Shown: one piece after another, positions 31,605 through 40,495 of the stretch | Layout: each line of letters begins with the position of its first letter | Position numbering within the stretch: position 1 is the first letter of the stretch | Assembly: GCF_002355515.1 (NCBI RefSeq) | Contig: NZ_AP014809.1 | Location: forward strand, 310,001 to 374,000 | Length of the DNA: 64,000 bases | Reading direction: 5' to 3' | Source: Methylorubrum populi | GTDB taxonomy: Bacteria > Pseudomonadota > Alphaproteobacteria > Rhizobiales > Beijerinckiaceae | Translations under genes and position numbers: made by a program | The notes under the pieces: model-generated | What the model saw: the letters and a program-made list of their open reading frames with translations, nothing else | Database searches by the model: none | Told to the model about the DNA's origin: nothing

Positions 31605-34052
31605 ATGCAGGACAAGACCGAGGGCCGGGCGCGGCTGGGCGAGCACGTCGCGCCGGCCGGGCTCTACCAGGCGATCAAGGCGCGTCCCTTCCTCGGCAGC
31701 ATCCATTGCAGCCACGACCGGCTGGTGGCGGGCAGCTGGCACGAGATCGTGCTGACCTACGAGGTCGGCGCCTGCGGCATCGCCGACGGGGCCACCTTCA
31801 AGGCGACCTTTAAGTTCTACTCCGACTGGGCCCTGTTCCAGACCGCGGAGCCGGGCGCGGCCAACTACGTCAGCGCGGAGTACGAGGCCGGCCCGCTAGT
31901 GCCGGGGCAGTCGCCCGCCACCGTGCAGTCGCTGAGCGTGCGCTTCGACCAGAAGGGCCACGAGCGCCCGTTCCAGAAGGCGGTGATCGTTGACGTGGTC
32001 GACGGCTATCTCAACGCCGGCGACCGCATCGTCATCCGGCTGGGCGACCGGCGCGCCGGGGGGCCCGGCACCCGCGTCCAGACCTTCGTCGAGGACGGCT
32101 TCCGCTTCCGCTGCTACGTCGATCCGCTCGGCACCTCCCGCTACGTTGCGGTGCCGGGCGATCCGGTCATCGCGATCGTCGCGGGACCGCCGGCGCGGAT
32201 TCAGCTCGGCGCTCCCCGCTTCGTGGCCGAGGGCGTCGCGCCGCCCCTGACGCTGGCGCTGCTCGACCGCTGGGGCAACGTCGCCCGCGACCTCGGCGGG
32301 TCCGTCGAGATCGCGGCATCACAGGACGGCGGTGAGGCGTACCGGCGCGACCACGCCGTGCCGGATACGGGCTGGGCGGTGCTGCGGGTCGAGGATCTGC
32401 CGCCGGCTTCGGGCGAACTGCACATCGCCGTCGCGCGTCCCGGCGCCCGCGACGTCGCACCGGGCGAGGCCTTCGTCACGGGCCTTCCCGACGCGCCGGT
32501 TCCGCGCGCGCTCTACGGCGACCTCCACGTCCATGCCCACGACACGGTCGGCACCAACAGCCCAACCTACAACGCGGCCTATGCCCGCGACGTGGCCGGC
32601 GTCGACGTCTACGGCTACACTGCCAACGACTTCCAGATCACCGACGAGGGCTGGCGCGAGGGCGTGGCGGTGACTGCCGGCTTCGACGCGCCGGGGCGCT
32701 TCGTCGCCTATTCGGTGCAGGAATGGTGCGGCAGCTCGACCGCGGGCGGCGACCATCAGGTGCTGTTCCTCGGCGACGATCCCCCCGGCTTTCCCTTCAA
32801 CGAGCGGGGAGAGCACAACCGCACCTTCCTCTGGAACGAGAGCATGGGCGGCACGGGGGTCGAGGTCGGACGCTGGCCGGTCGAGGATCTCTGGGCGGCC
32901 TACGCGCACGATCCCGAACATCACCTCGTCATCCCGCATGTCGGCGGACGCCGCTACATTCCGGACTGGCACCATCCCGAGCTGGAGCGGCTGGTCGAGA
33001 TCGCCTCGGCCTGGGGCCAGTTCGACTGGCTCTACCGGGACGTGATCGCCCGCGGCTACCAGCTCGGCGTCTGCGCCAACGGCGACGAACATCGCGGACG
33101 GCCCGGGGGCGGCGCGCCGGGTGTGCAGGTTTTCGGGGTGCGCGGCGGCCTGACCGGCATCCTCGCCGACACGCTCGACCGCCGCGCGGTCGGCCGGGCG
33201 CTCCGAGCGCGCCACACCTTCGCGACCACGGGTGAGCGCAGCGCGCTGCTCGTGCGCTGCGGCCCGCATCGCCAGGGCGACGCCTTCGTCCACGAGGGGC
33301 CGGCACAGCTCGACTACCGCTTCCTCGGCGAGGCCGGATGGGAGGCATTGACCGCCCACGACCACAGCGGCGAGATCTGGCGGCGCGACCTCCACGCCGA
33401 ACTCGGTTTCTCGGAGCGCTTGGTGCGCCTGCGCTTCGGCGGCGCGCGCATCCGCGACCGCTACCGCTGGGCCGCCTGGGAGGGCCGCATCCGCATTCTC
33501 AACGGCACGATCCGGCGGGTCACGCCCCAGGGCTTCGAGCATCCCGAGGAGACTGCGTGGCGCGCAGGCCCGACCGAGATCGCCTTCCGCTCCGAGACCT
33601 ACGGCGACAGCGACACCATCGAGATCGATATCGGCGACCTTGGCGCCTGCCGCATTCTCGTCGAGGGGACGATCGGCGGCTTCGTGAAGGTCGGCGACCC
33701 TCGCCGGCCCGCGTCCTTCGTCCATGCCCCGGACTTCTCCTGGGAGATCACCGGCCGCGACTTGATCGAGGCCGGCGCGCTGCGGCGCGATCTCGGCGGG
33801 GCCGGGCTGTTCCTGGCACTGGAGCGCCTGACGGAGCAGCCGCTGCCGCGGGATCTGGCCGGCCATATCGTCGTCGAGGCGGACAACGCCGCGTTCGGCT
33901 TCCGGCCGGTCTACTTCTCGGGCCGCCAGCGCGACGGCAGCCGCGTCTGGTCCTCGGCGCAGTTCATCACCTTCGCGGACAGGCAAGGAGCGCGGAAAAG
34001 TGCGACCAGATGGCCGTCAATGGCTGATGATCGGCCGTCGGAGCTTCGGTGA
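31605..34052 (+). CDS. DUF3604 family protein (PHP-like metal-dependent domain)
   Basis: 815 residues, no signal peptide. Residues 1-300 form beta-rich domains; then comes LYGDLHVHAHDTVGTNS with H308, H310 and H312, the start of a PHP-like metal-binding region continued by AHDPEHHLVIPHVGGRRY, then LGVCANGDEHRGRPGGG and LRARHTFATTGERSALLV. This is the DUF3604 pattern; histidines and acidic residues look suited to bind two or three divalent metals, so a hydrolase is likely but no substrate is established. It is divergent from the organosulfur operon and shares its AT-rich promoter region, which suggests a role in the same pathway. The last 20 residues are atypical. The ATG at 31605 has AAGGA upstream. 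Confidence 0.75.
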   Translation: MQDKTEGRARLGEHVAPAGLYQAIKARPFLGSIHCSHDRLVAGSWHEIVLTYEVGACGIADGATFKATFKFYSDWALFQTAEPGAANYVSAEYEAGPLVPGQSPATVQSLSVRFDQKGHERPFQKAVIVDVVDGYLNAGDRIVIRLGDRRAGGPGTRVQTFVEDGFRFRCYVDPLGTSRYVAVPGDPVIAIVAGPPARIQLGAPRFVAEGVAPPLTLALLDRWGNVARDLGGSVEIAASQDGGEAYRRDHAVPDTGWAVLRVEDLPPASGELHIAVARPGARDVAPGEAFVTGLPDAPVPRALYGDLHVHAHDTVGTNSPTYNAAYARDVAGVDVYGYTANDFQITDEGWREGVAVTAGFDAPGRFVAYSVQEWCGSSTAGGDHQVLFLGDDPPGFPFNERGEHNRTFLWNESMGGTGVEVGRWPVEDLWAAYAHDPEHHLVIPHVGGRRYIPDWHHPELERLVEIASAWGQFDWLYRDVIARGYQLGVCANGDEHRGRPGGGAPGVQVFGVRGGLTGILADTLDRRAVGRALRARHTFATTGERSALLVRCGPHRQGDAFVHEGPAQLDYRFLGEAGWEALTAHDHSGEIWRRDLHAELGFSERLVRLRFGGARIRDRYRWAAWEGRIRILNGTIRRVTPQGFEHPEETAWRAGPTEIAFRSETYGDSDTIEIDIGDLGACRILVEGTIGGFVKVGDPRRPASFVHAPDFSWEITGRDLIEAGALRRDLGGAGLFLALERLTEQPLPRDLAGHIVVEADNAAFGFRPVYFSGRQRDGSRVWSSAQFITFADRQGARKSATRWPSMADDRPSELR

Positions 34053-34290
34053 GGACGACGCGTGCCTGAGACCGGGAGAACGGTGTTCCCTCCCATGTCG
34101 AGGCGCAGGAAATCCACTCCTCCGGATCAATTACCGGAGAGCCGTGATTTCCAAAAGTGCGGCCCAACGCAAGTAATCGAGCCGTTCTTGTTGAGCTCAG
34201 GCCAAGAATTGTCGATTCCATGGACAGGCCGCAGCCCGAGGCCGCACTCGCGGTCCGGTTCGGCGGCGGGCAGCGGAGGATGACCGGACG

Positions 34291-35514
34291 ATGTCGCAGA
34301 TCGATGCGGGCTGGGGTGGCGGTCCGAGCGGACGCTACGAGGATCTCGCGGCAGGCTTCAGGCCGGTCTTCGCCGAGATCCGCGCCACCGCCGTCGGGCG
34401 GGACGCCGAGCGCGGACTGCCCCATGCCGAACTCGGCTGGCTGAGGGAAGCGCGATTCACCGCGCTGCGCCTGCCGCTTCAGGCGGGAGGACACGGCGCG
34501 AGCCTGCCGGAACTCTTCAACCTATTGATCGAGCTGTCGGCGGCAGATTCCAACGTCACCAACGCCCTGCGCGCCCATTTCGGCTTCACCGAGGATGTGC
34601 TAACCGCTGCCTCGCCCGAGTGGCGCGCCCGCTGGACCGCCCGGCTCGCCGCGGGCGAGACGGTCGGCAGCGGCGTGTCCGAGACCGGACCGGCCAAGGT
34701 CGGGCAGTTCGACACGGTGCTGCGCCGACGCGGCGACGAGCGGGTGGTGGATGGCCAAAAGTTCTACACGACGGGCGCACTGTTCGCCGACTGGATCCAC
34801 CTCTCGGCCCAGGACGAGGCGGGCGCGCCAGTGGTCGCCGCGGTGCCGACCCGCGCGCCCGGCGTCACGATCGAGGACGATTGGGACGGCTTCGGACAGG
34901 CGCTCACCGCGAGCGGCACCGCGCGCTTCGACGGCGTCGTGCTCGCGCCGGAGCTGATCAAGCCGGAAACCGTGCGCTTCCCTTACGCCATGGCCTTCTT
35001 CCAGCTCGTGCATCTGGCCACGCTGGCGGGGATCGGCCGGGCGGCAGCGGAGGACGCGGCTGGGCTCGTCGCGGCCCGCGCCCGGGTCTACAGCCACGGC
35101 AATGCCGGGCGCCCTGCCGACGACCCGCAGGTCCAGGCGGTGGTTGGCCGGGTGCGCGGCAACGCCTATGCCGCGGGCGCCATCGTGCTGAAGGCGGCCG
35201 AGGGCGTCCAGCGCGCCGCCGAAGCTGCACAAGGGCAAGGGCGGGCGGCGGCCGAGCCGGCCTGCGCCCTCGCCGACGTCGAGGTCAACCAAGCCGTGAC
35301 CGTGGTGACGAACCTCGTCCTGGAGGCGACGACCGTGCTGTTCGACGCGCTCGGCGCCTCCGCTACGAAGGCCGAGCACGGGCTCGACCGCCACTGGCGC
35401 AACGCCCGCACGCTGACCTCGCACAATCCGCGGATCTACCGCGAGCGCAGCGTCGGCGACTTCGCGATCAACGGCACCAGGCCGCCCCGCGAGTACCGCG
35501 TCGGAACGGCCTGA
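34291..35514 (+). CDS. Acyl-CoA dehydrogenase-fold flavoprotein (SfnB/DszC-like)
   Basis: 407 residues with the acyl-CoA dehydrogenase fold: helical N-terminus (LRLPLQAGGHGASLPELFNL), a middle beta domain (GQKFYTTGALFADWIHLSAQ, TRAPGVTIEDDWDGFGQ) and a C-terminal helical domain ending RHWRNARTLTSHNPRIYRER. The catalytic glutamate of true acyl-CoA dehydrogenases is not evident, and the C-terminal RNART.TSHNP pattern is typical of the DszC/SfnB monooxygenase-like branch, which acts on sulfur compounds with reduced flavin. Together with its place next to the DUF3604 gene and a DszA-type remnant this argues for organosulfur metabolism. Confidence 0.8.
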   Translation: MSQIDAGWGGGPSGRYEDLAAGFRPVFAEIRATAVGRDAERGLPHAELGWLREARFTALRLPLQAGGHGASLPELFNLLIELSAADSNVTNALRAHFGFTEDVLTAASPEWRARWTARLAAGETVGSGVSETGPAKVGQFDTVLRRRGDERVVDGQKFYTTGALFADWIHLSAQDEAGAPVVAAVPTRAPGVTIEDDWDGFGQALTASGTARFDGVVLAPELIKPETVRFPYAMAFFQLVHLATLAGIGRAAAEDAAGLVAARARVYSHGNAGRPADDPQVQAVVGRVRGNAYAAGAIVLKAAEGVQRAAEAAQGQGRAAAEPACALADVEVNQAVTVVTNLVLEATTVLFDALGASATKAEHGLDRHWRNARTLTSHNPRIYRERSVGDFAINGTRPPREYRVGTA

Positions 35515-35515
35515 G

Positions 35516-35790
35516 GTGCCTGCCAAGTCCCGCCGCGACCGGATGGGTCTAGGTGCCTTCCTTTGTCCGGGCAGCCGTCACGTCGCCGCCTGGCTCCGCC
35601 CCTCGTCGCAGGTCGATGCCGGCCTCAACGCCGCGCATCACCGGCACTCGCCCGAACGGCGGGGGCGGCGGGCTTCAATCTGCTGTTCCTGGCGGATGGA
35701 GTCAGCATCCGCGGCGACGACCCCGACGCCCTGAGCCGCACCGCGATCCGCTACATCGGTCAGTTTGAGCCGCCGGCGTTGCTTTCCTAA
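35516..35790 (+). pseudogene. 5' remnant of a DszA/NtaA/SnaA-type flavin monooxygenase, frameshifted and truncated
   Basis: Two overlapping frames give one protein start: in the first, RRDRMGLGAFLCPGSRHVAA and SSQVDAGLNAAHH; then a shift near 35640 to the second, GFNLLFLADGVSIRGDDPDA and LSRTAIRYIGQFEPPALLS, ending at a stop at 35790. This is the N-terminal quarter of a long LLM-class monooxygenase (usual length about 440 residues). The rest is missing, so the gene is dead. It directly follows the DszC-like gene, the position where the partner monooxygenase would be expected. Confidence 0.7.
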
Positions 35791-36060
35791 CCTCGCGGCG
35801 GCCGAGCGGATCGGCCGCGCGGCGACCGCTCGACCACCTACATGGAACCCTTGACTTGGTCCCGCTGTGCGATGCGGGTGACGCCTAATCTATGTCAACG
35901 AGGCACAAGCCTCCTCTGTCACTTGAAGCGGACATTTCACGTCATGATGGCGAGGGTCCGCTGCTGGCGCGATGCAGCCCGACGGCCAGGGACTCCAGCG
36001 CACGAAAATCAACGCGGGATCATCTCGACCACCGGAGCGTTGCGCTTCGGCACCAGCGCG

Positions 36061-36885
36061 ATGGCGAGCGGGACGGAACCGATGATGGGAGTGCGTGAGT
36101 GCAAGGGACTGGCGGTGGTGACGGGCGCCTCCAGCGGCATCGGGCTGGAACTGGCGAAGCTGTTTGCAGCCGATAGCTACGATCTTCTGATTGCCGCCCG
36201 CGGCGAGCACGTCGATGCGGTGGCCGCCCGGATGCGCGAGGCTGGAACGTCGGTCGAATCTTGTCGAGCCGACCTGTCGACCCCGGCGGGCGTCGAAACA
36301 CTGCATGCGGCGATCCAAGCCGCTAAGCGGCCCCTTGAGGCCATCGCCATCAACGCCGGTGTCGGCCTCGGCGGTCCCTTCGTCGAGAACCGCTGGGAGG
36401 ACGAACTGAACCTCATGCGGGTCAACGTCATCGAGACCGTTCACCTCGCCAAGCTCGTTGTGCCCGGTATGGTCGCCCGGGGCCGAGGGCGCGTCCTATT
36501 CACGTCCTCGATCTCGGGCACCACACCGGTGCCGTTCGAGGCCGTCTACGGCGCCTCCAAGGCGTTCGTTCTCTCATTCGCCGAAGCCATCCGCAACGAG
36601 CTGCGCGACACCGGCGTCACCGTAACGGCCCTCTTGCCTGGTCAGACCGAGACCAACTTCTTCCATCACGCCGGCATGGATGACACCAGCATCGGAGCGG
36701 GTCCGAAGAGTGACCCGGCCGATGTGGCAAAGGCGGGCTACGAAGCGATGATGGCGGGTCGGGAGAAGGTCGTAGCTGGTAGCATCGCGACGCAGTTCGA
36801 AGCTGCGGTGCTGAACCGCATCCTGCCCGACTCGATGAAGGCGGAGCGGCACAGGAAGATGTCCGAGCCAGGCGGCGCAGAGTAG
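36061..36885 (+). CDS. Short-chain dehydrogenase/reductase
   Basis: About 274 residues. The cofactor-binding glycine motif VVTGASSGIGLELAKLF opens the Rossmann fold; INAGVGLGGPFVE replaces the usual NNAG; the catalytic Ser-Tyr-Lys set is visible in FTSSISGTTP and YGASKAFVLSFAEA; PGQTETNFF follows. The set is intact, so the enzyme should be an active NAD(P)-dependent oxidoreductase of unknown substrate. The start is uncertain: ATG 36061, 36082 and 36085 are all in frame, and the last two have GGGACGG upstream; the frame from 35842 has no family similarity before 36061. It lies between the organosulfur island and an insertion sequence. Confidence 0.8.
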   Translation: MASGTEPMMGVRECKGLAVVTGASSGIGLELAKLFAADSYDLLIAARGEHVDAVAARMREAGTSVESCRADLSTPAGVETLHAAIQAAKRPLEAIAINAGVGLGGPFVENRWEDELNLMRVNVIETVHLAKLVVPGMVARGRGRVLFTSSISGTTPVPFEAVYGASKAFVLSFAEAIRNELRDTGVTVTALLPGQTETNFFHHAGMDDTSIGAGPKSDPADVAKAGYEAMMAGREKVVAGSIATQFEAAVLNRILPDSMKAERHRKMSEPGGAE

Positions 36886-37027
36886 CGGGGGCCTTCGGAA
36901 GCCGTTGCCCAGATCCTGCTTATCGATAGCGGGTGAGTTCCTGAGCCTTTGCGGACCCTCCGCGCTACCTATTCGCATGTCCGCTTGGAAGGCGATCTGG
37001 CCTGCTGCCGGTTTGGTGGACCCCGTC

Positions 37028-37888
37028 CTAAGCTAATCGGGCTCGGTTTTCGAACTCGACAGGGCTGAGGTAGCCCAAGGTCGAGTGCCGCCGCGCCGGG
37101 TTGTAGAAGCGCGCGATGTAATCGAACACGTCGGCCCGGGCTTCATCCCGCGTGCGATAGGTCCGCCGGGCGGTGCGCTCGGTCTTCAGCGACGAGAAGA
37201 AGCTCTCCATCGCCGCGTTGTCCCAGACGTTGCCCGACCGGCTCATCGAGCAGGTCACGCCATGCTCGGCCATCAGACGCTGGAAGGCTTCACTCGTGTA
37301 TTGCGATCCCTGATCCGAGTGATGCAGCAAGGCATCCGGCTTGCCCCTGCGCCAGATTGCCATGACGAGCGCATCCGTGACGAGTTGAGCCGTCATGCTG
37401 GCCTGCATCGACCAACCTACGACGCGGCGCGAGAACAAATCGATGACGGCGGCGACGTAGAGCCAGCCCTCGACCGTCCAGATATACGTGAAGTCGGCGA
37501 TCCATTTCCGGTTCGGGGCGTCGGCCGCGAACCGCCGATCCAGAAGATTGGGCGAGGCAGCGGCCCGCTCGCCCTCGTCCTTCGGCAGCCCTCGTCGGCG
37601 AGGTCGTGCCCGCAAGGCGTTCTCGCGCATGATCCGCTCGATGCGGTGCAGCCCGCACGAGACACCCTCGGCCAACACATCGCGCCAGACGCGCCTTGCG
37701 CCGTAGGTGCGGTCGCTGGCAACAAAGCTCGCGTGGGCCTTGCTCAGGATGGCTTCGTCGTCCCGTGTGCGTTGGCTGGGCTGCCGGATGAGCCAAGCGT
37801 GGAAGCCGGAGCGCGAGCCACCCAGCGCCGCGCACATCCAAGCAACCGGCCAGACAGCGCGATGCTTTGCGATGAACGCGAACTTCAT
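37028..37888 (-). CDS. IS3-family transposase OrfB (DDE integrase domain)
   Basis: 286 residues: HTH_21-like N-terminus (YGARRVWRDVLAEGVSCGLH) and the catalytic core with the DDE residues in DFTYIWTVEGWLYVAAVID, HHSDQGSQYTSEAF and GNVWDNAAMESFFSSLKTER, ending RHSTLGYLSPVEFENRA. It lies in the -1 frame relative to orfA and overlaps its stop (ATGA-type junction at 37885-37888), so an OrfAB fusion by frameshift at the run CTAAAAATGG just upstream is possible. The frame is intact. Confidence 0.88.
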   Translation of the reverse strand: MKFAFIAKHRAVWPVAWMCAALGGSRSGFHAWLIRQPSQRTRDDEAILSKAHASFVASDRTYGARRVWRDVLAEGVSCGLHRIERIMRENALRARPRRRGLPKDEGERAAASPNLLDRRFAADAPNRKWIADFTYIWTVEGWLYVAAVIDLFSRRVVGWSMQASMTAQLVTDALVMAIWRRGKPDALLHHSDQGSQYTSEAFQRLMAEHGVTCSMSRSGNVWDNAAMESFFSSLKTERTARRTYRTRDEARADVFDYIARFYNPARRHSTLGYLSPVEFENRARLA

Positions 37889-38175
37889 ATCGCGTCCCTC
37901 GCAAAGTAGGCGGCGGCCATTTTTAGGATATCACGCTCCGCCTTTAGACGAGCGACCTCCTTGCGCAGGCGATCGATCTCGATCTGCTCGGGCTTCATCT
38001 GCCCCTGACCGGGAAAGGCGTGCCGCGGATCGGCCGCCGCCTGCTTCACCCACCGGTGCAGCATCGTCGCGTGAACATCGAGATCGCGCGCGGCCTGCGC
38101 GACACTGACACCCCGTTCCCGAACCAGTCGAACCGCCTCGATCTTGAACTCACGTCCGAACTTGCGACGCTGCAT
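37885..38175 (-). CDS. IS3-family transposase OrfA
   Basis: 96 residues. A helix-turn-helix (FKIEAVRLVRERGVSVAQAA, DLDVHATMLHRWVKQA) is followed by a leucine-zipper-like segment (IEIDRLRKEVARLKAERDIL) and the family end KMAAAYFARD. This is the standard DNA-binding partner of OrfB. The ATG at 38175 lies about 60 bases inside the right end of the element, as expected for the promoter-proximal frame. Confidence 0.87.
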   Translation of the reverse strand: MQRRKFGREFKIEAVRLVRERGVSVAQAARDLDVHATMLHRWVKQAAADPRHAFPGQGQMKPEQIEIDRLRKEVARLKAERDILKMAAAYFARDAI

Positions 38176-38365
38176 GGAGCACCTCCGGCTTCACCATCAC
38201 ACCTAAACCGGGTGTCCGTGAAACCGGCAGCAGGCCAATCTGGCGCAGCTTCAGCACCACCTACTCCGCGCTCGTCTTCTGTCCTTGCCGCATGTTCGAC
38301 TCCTTCGGTCCTGGCTGATCCTCTCAATCAGCCCGGTCCAAAACCAGCCGGTCAGGTCAGTTCTT

Positions 38366-38497
38366 GCCGTTAGCCGACGCGAGGAGCAAGATCGAGACGT
38401 GGCGGCGGCACTACAACGAGAGCCGTCCTCACACCGCCCAGGGGGGCGAAGGCCCCAGGAAATTGCCCTGGCGGCGGCCCTGCAGGCCGCCGAATAA
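38366..38497 (+). pseudogene. 3' remnant of a second IS3-type orfB, frameshifted
   Basis: One frame gives LADARSKIETWRRHYNESRP, then HTAQGG, the conserved end of an IS3-family OrfB; a frame change follows in the GGGGGG run near 38440 and the other frame supplies PQEIALAAALQAAE and a stop at 38495-38497. Only the last 45 residues survive. It lies about 130 bases right of the complete IS element and is of a different subgroup. Confidence 0.6.
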
Positions 38498-39011
38498 GAT
38501 CCGGAAGCTCACCTTCCGGCCGGACCAAAATCCGGCTTACCGCCTTGAGGTCTGCTCTTCTCTTGCGAGCGGGCATTCGGACCAGCAGGCTGGAAGGTCT
38601 GCAAGGGGTCGAGAGCGGTGGCTTAGCCTCTGCCGGCCCAATGTCTGTCGCGGCATGAGCGGGCGGCGCGCTGGACGCGAAAAATGTAGCTGGTGTGAGG
38701 ACACAGAAGCTCACTTGCTGTGGCCCGCACGGAACACCCGAGTTTGCCGTCCGGTTGCCCTTGCGAGGCTCCACCCAAGGCTGACCGCCGGCTGCCGCGC
38801 GGGCGACGTGCTGCCGCCCCGGCACTGGAGCGGTTTAATCGCGCAGACGGTTGCGGCGGACGGACTTGCAGCCGGCGACGGGAACAGGTCCGACTCTCGG
38901 CTCAACGGACGGACGCGCCGCAAGCAGGTCCACGAGGTGCCTGAGCGCATCTCTGACCTTTCCCGACCGGGCAGCTCGTGAGGCTGACCCTCCACCGATG
39001 CGAGGGCCACC
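38498..39011. other. Gene-free interval between IS relic and antiporter gene
   Basis: About 510 bases. Short frames exist on both strands but none has a ribosome site or a recognisable product, and they overlap each other in the way expected of high-GC noise. Probably degraded mobile DNA plus the antiporter promoter. Confidence 0.35.
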
Positions 39012-40298
39012 ATGATTTCGATCTTCGACCTCGCCGCCCTGCTGCTGACGCTCTCGGCCCTGTTCAGCTGGCTCAACCGGCGCTTCCTGCCGCTCCCGCA
39101 CGCCATTGGCCTCCTCATCCTGGGGCTGCTCGCGTCGCTGGTGCTCGTTGCAGTCGACCTCGCCTTCCCGCAGCGGCACCTCTACGACGCGCTCACGACG
39201 GCGCTCCAGCAGATCGACTTCACCGAGGTCGTAATGAACGGCATGCTGGCCTTCCTGCTGTTCGCCGGCGCGCTTAATCTCAACCTGCAGGCGCTGCGAG
39301 AGCGGGCTTGGCCGGTCGCGACCCTGGCGCTGGTCGGTACGGCGGTCTCGACCGCGGTGGTGGGGCTCGCTGTCTGGGGCGTGAGTCAGGCACTCGGCCA
39401 CGCCCTACCGCTCGTCTGGGCCTTAGTCTTCGGCGCTCTGATCAGTCCGACCGACCCGGTCGCGGTCCTCGCCACGCTCAAGAACGTGCAGGTGCCGCAG
39501 GCCTTGGAGGTCGAAATGCAGGGGGAGGCGCTGTTCAACGACGGCGTCGGCGTGGTGCTGTTCACCGCATTCCTTGGGTTTGCTGCTGCTACTGGTGGCG
39601 GCGAGCGAGGCGCGCTCGGCATCGTCGAGTTGCTATTGGTGGAGGCGGGTGGTGGCATCTTGCTCGGCCTCGTCACCGGCTACATCGCTTACCGGTCCAT
39701 GCGTGCCATTGACGACTTTTCCGTCGAGGTGCTGATCACGCTCGCGCTCGTGACCGGCACCTACGCACTGGCGCAGAAGCTCGGCACCAGCGGACCGCTC
39801 GCCGTGGTTGCGGCCGGGTTGCTGGTGGGAGAGCGGGGCCCTCGCGACGCGATGAGCAAGCGCACCCAAGGCTACGTCTCTGCGCTATGGACGCTCATCG
39901 ACGAGGTGCTGAACTCGGTGCTGTTCTTGCTGATCGGCCTGGAGGTGCTCGTCCTGCGCTTCGATGCATCGGCGCTCTGGCTGGCCGCTGCCGCCGTACC
40001 CCTCGTCATCCTCGGGCGCGGCGTAGCGGTCTCGGTTTCCCTGCTCCTACTTCGTTGGAGCGACGACTCCCTCTCGGCGCGGAACGTGCCGTTCCTGACC
40101 TGGGCGGGCGTGCGCGGCGGCATCTCGGTGGCGTTAGCGCTCACCGTGCCTGAGGGCGAGCACAAGCCGGCGCTGCTCGCCGCGACCTATGCCGTCGTGC
40201 TGTTCTCGATCATCGTTCAGGGCTTGACCCTTGGCATCGTCGCCCGTCGCACGGTCAATGGTGCGAAAGGCAGTCACAACACACCAGCGCCTTTATGA
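39012..40298 (+). CDS. CPA1-type Na+(K+)/H+ antiporter, NhaP-like
   Basis: 428 residues with about 12 membrane helices. Family signatures: LISPTDPVAVLATLK in the ion-binding helix, MQGEALFNDGVGVVLFTAF with the paired acidic residues, EVLNSVLFLLIGLEVL and FLTWAGVRGGISVALALTV. Such antiporters expel Na+ or K+ in exchange for protons and help with pH and salt stress. The ATG at 39012 has GAGGG about 5 bases upstream. The C-terminus is short, without a cytoplasmic regulatory domain. It sits alone between mobile remnants and may be cargo of the old island. Confidence 0.86.
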   Translation: MISIFDLAALLLTLSALFSWLNRRFLPLPHAIGLLILGLLASLVLVAVDLAFPQRHLYDALTTALQQIDFTEVVMNGMLAFLLFAGALNLNLQALRERAWPVATLALVGTAVSTAVVGLAVWGVSQALGHALPLVWALVFGALISPTDPVAVLATLKNVQVPQALEVEMQGEALFNDGVGVVLFTAFLGFAAATGGGERGALGIVELLLVEAGGGILLGLVTGYIAYRSMRAIDDFSVEVLITLALVTGTYALAQKLGTSGPLAVVAAGLLVGERGPRDAMSKRTQGYVSALWTLIDEVLNSVLFLLIGLEVLVLRFDASALWLAAAAVPLVILGRGVAVSVSLLLLRWSDDSLSARNVPFLTWAGVRGGISVALALTVPEGEHKPALLAATYAVVLFSIIVQGLTLGIVARRTVNGAKGSHNTPAPL

Positions 40299-40495
40299 CC
40301 GATAGGTTGACGTCCGCAGCATCAGCATCCGCCGCGCCGGCAGAAGACGACATCCAATAACTTGAGGTTGAAAGTACAGTTAAGCAAGCGAGGAGCCAAC
40401 TCCTGCCTCATTGCGAACATTCGGCCCATTTTTGGCGAAGGTCCGGATGGGCTGGCTTGCAGACGTTCAAGACAGCGGCGGGTGAACTGCCACAG

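Larger units (their letters stand above)
36998..38237 (-). mobile_element. IS3-family insertion sequence (1240 bases) with ATC target duplication
   Basis: Terminal inverted repeats are visible: the left end reads TGGCCTGCTGCCGGTTT (36998) and the right end, read inward on the minus strand from 38237, begins with the same 17 bases; beyond that the ends diverge but stay alike (GTGGACCCCGTCC against CACGGACACCCGG). The flanking bases are ATC on both sides (36995-36997 and 38238-38240), a 3-base target-site duplication. Both transposase frames inside are intact, so this is a complete and probably recent insertion. Confidence 0.82.

Noticed and set aside
33967..34494. 175-codon minus-strand frame spanning the gap before the SfnB-like gene
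   Set aside because: It overlaps the ends of two good genes, has no ribosome site and no recognised domain. A small IS-like fragment near 34000 is possible but not supportable.
38370..38825. 151-codon minus-strand frame between IS relic and antiporter
   Set aside because: Overlaps the transposase relic, shows no domain and matches noise composition.
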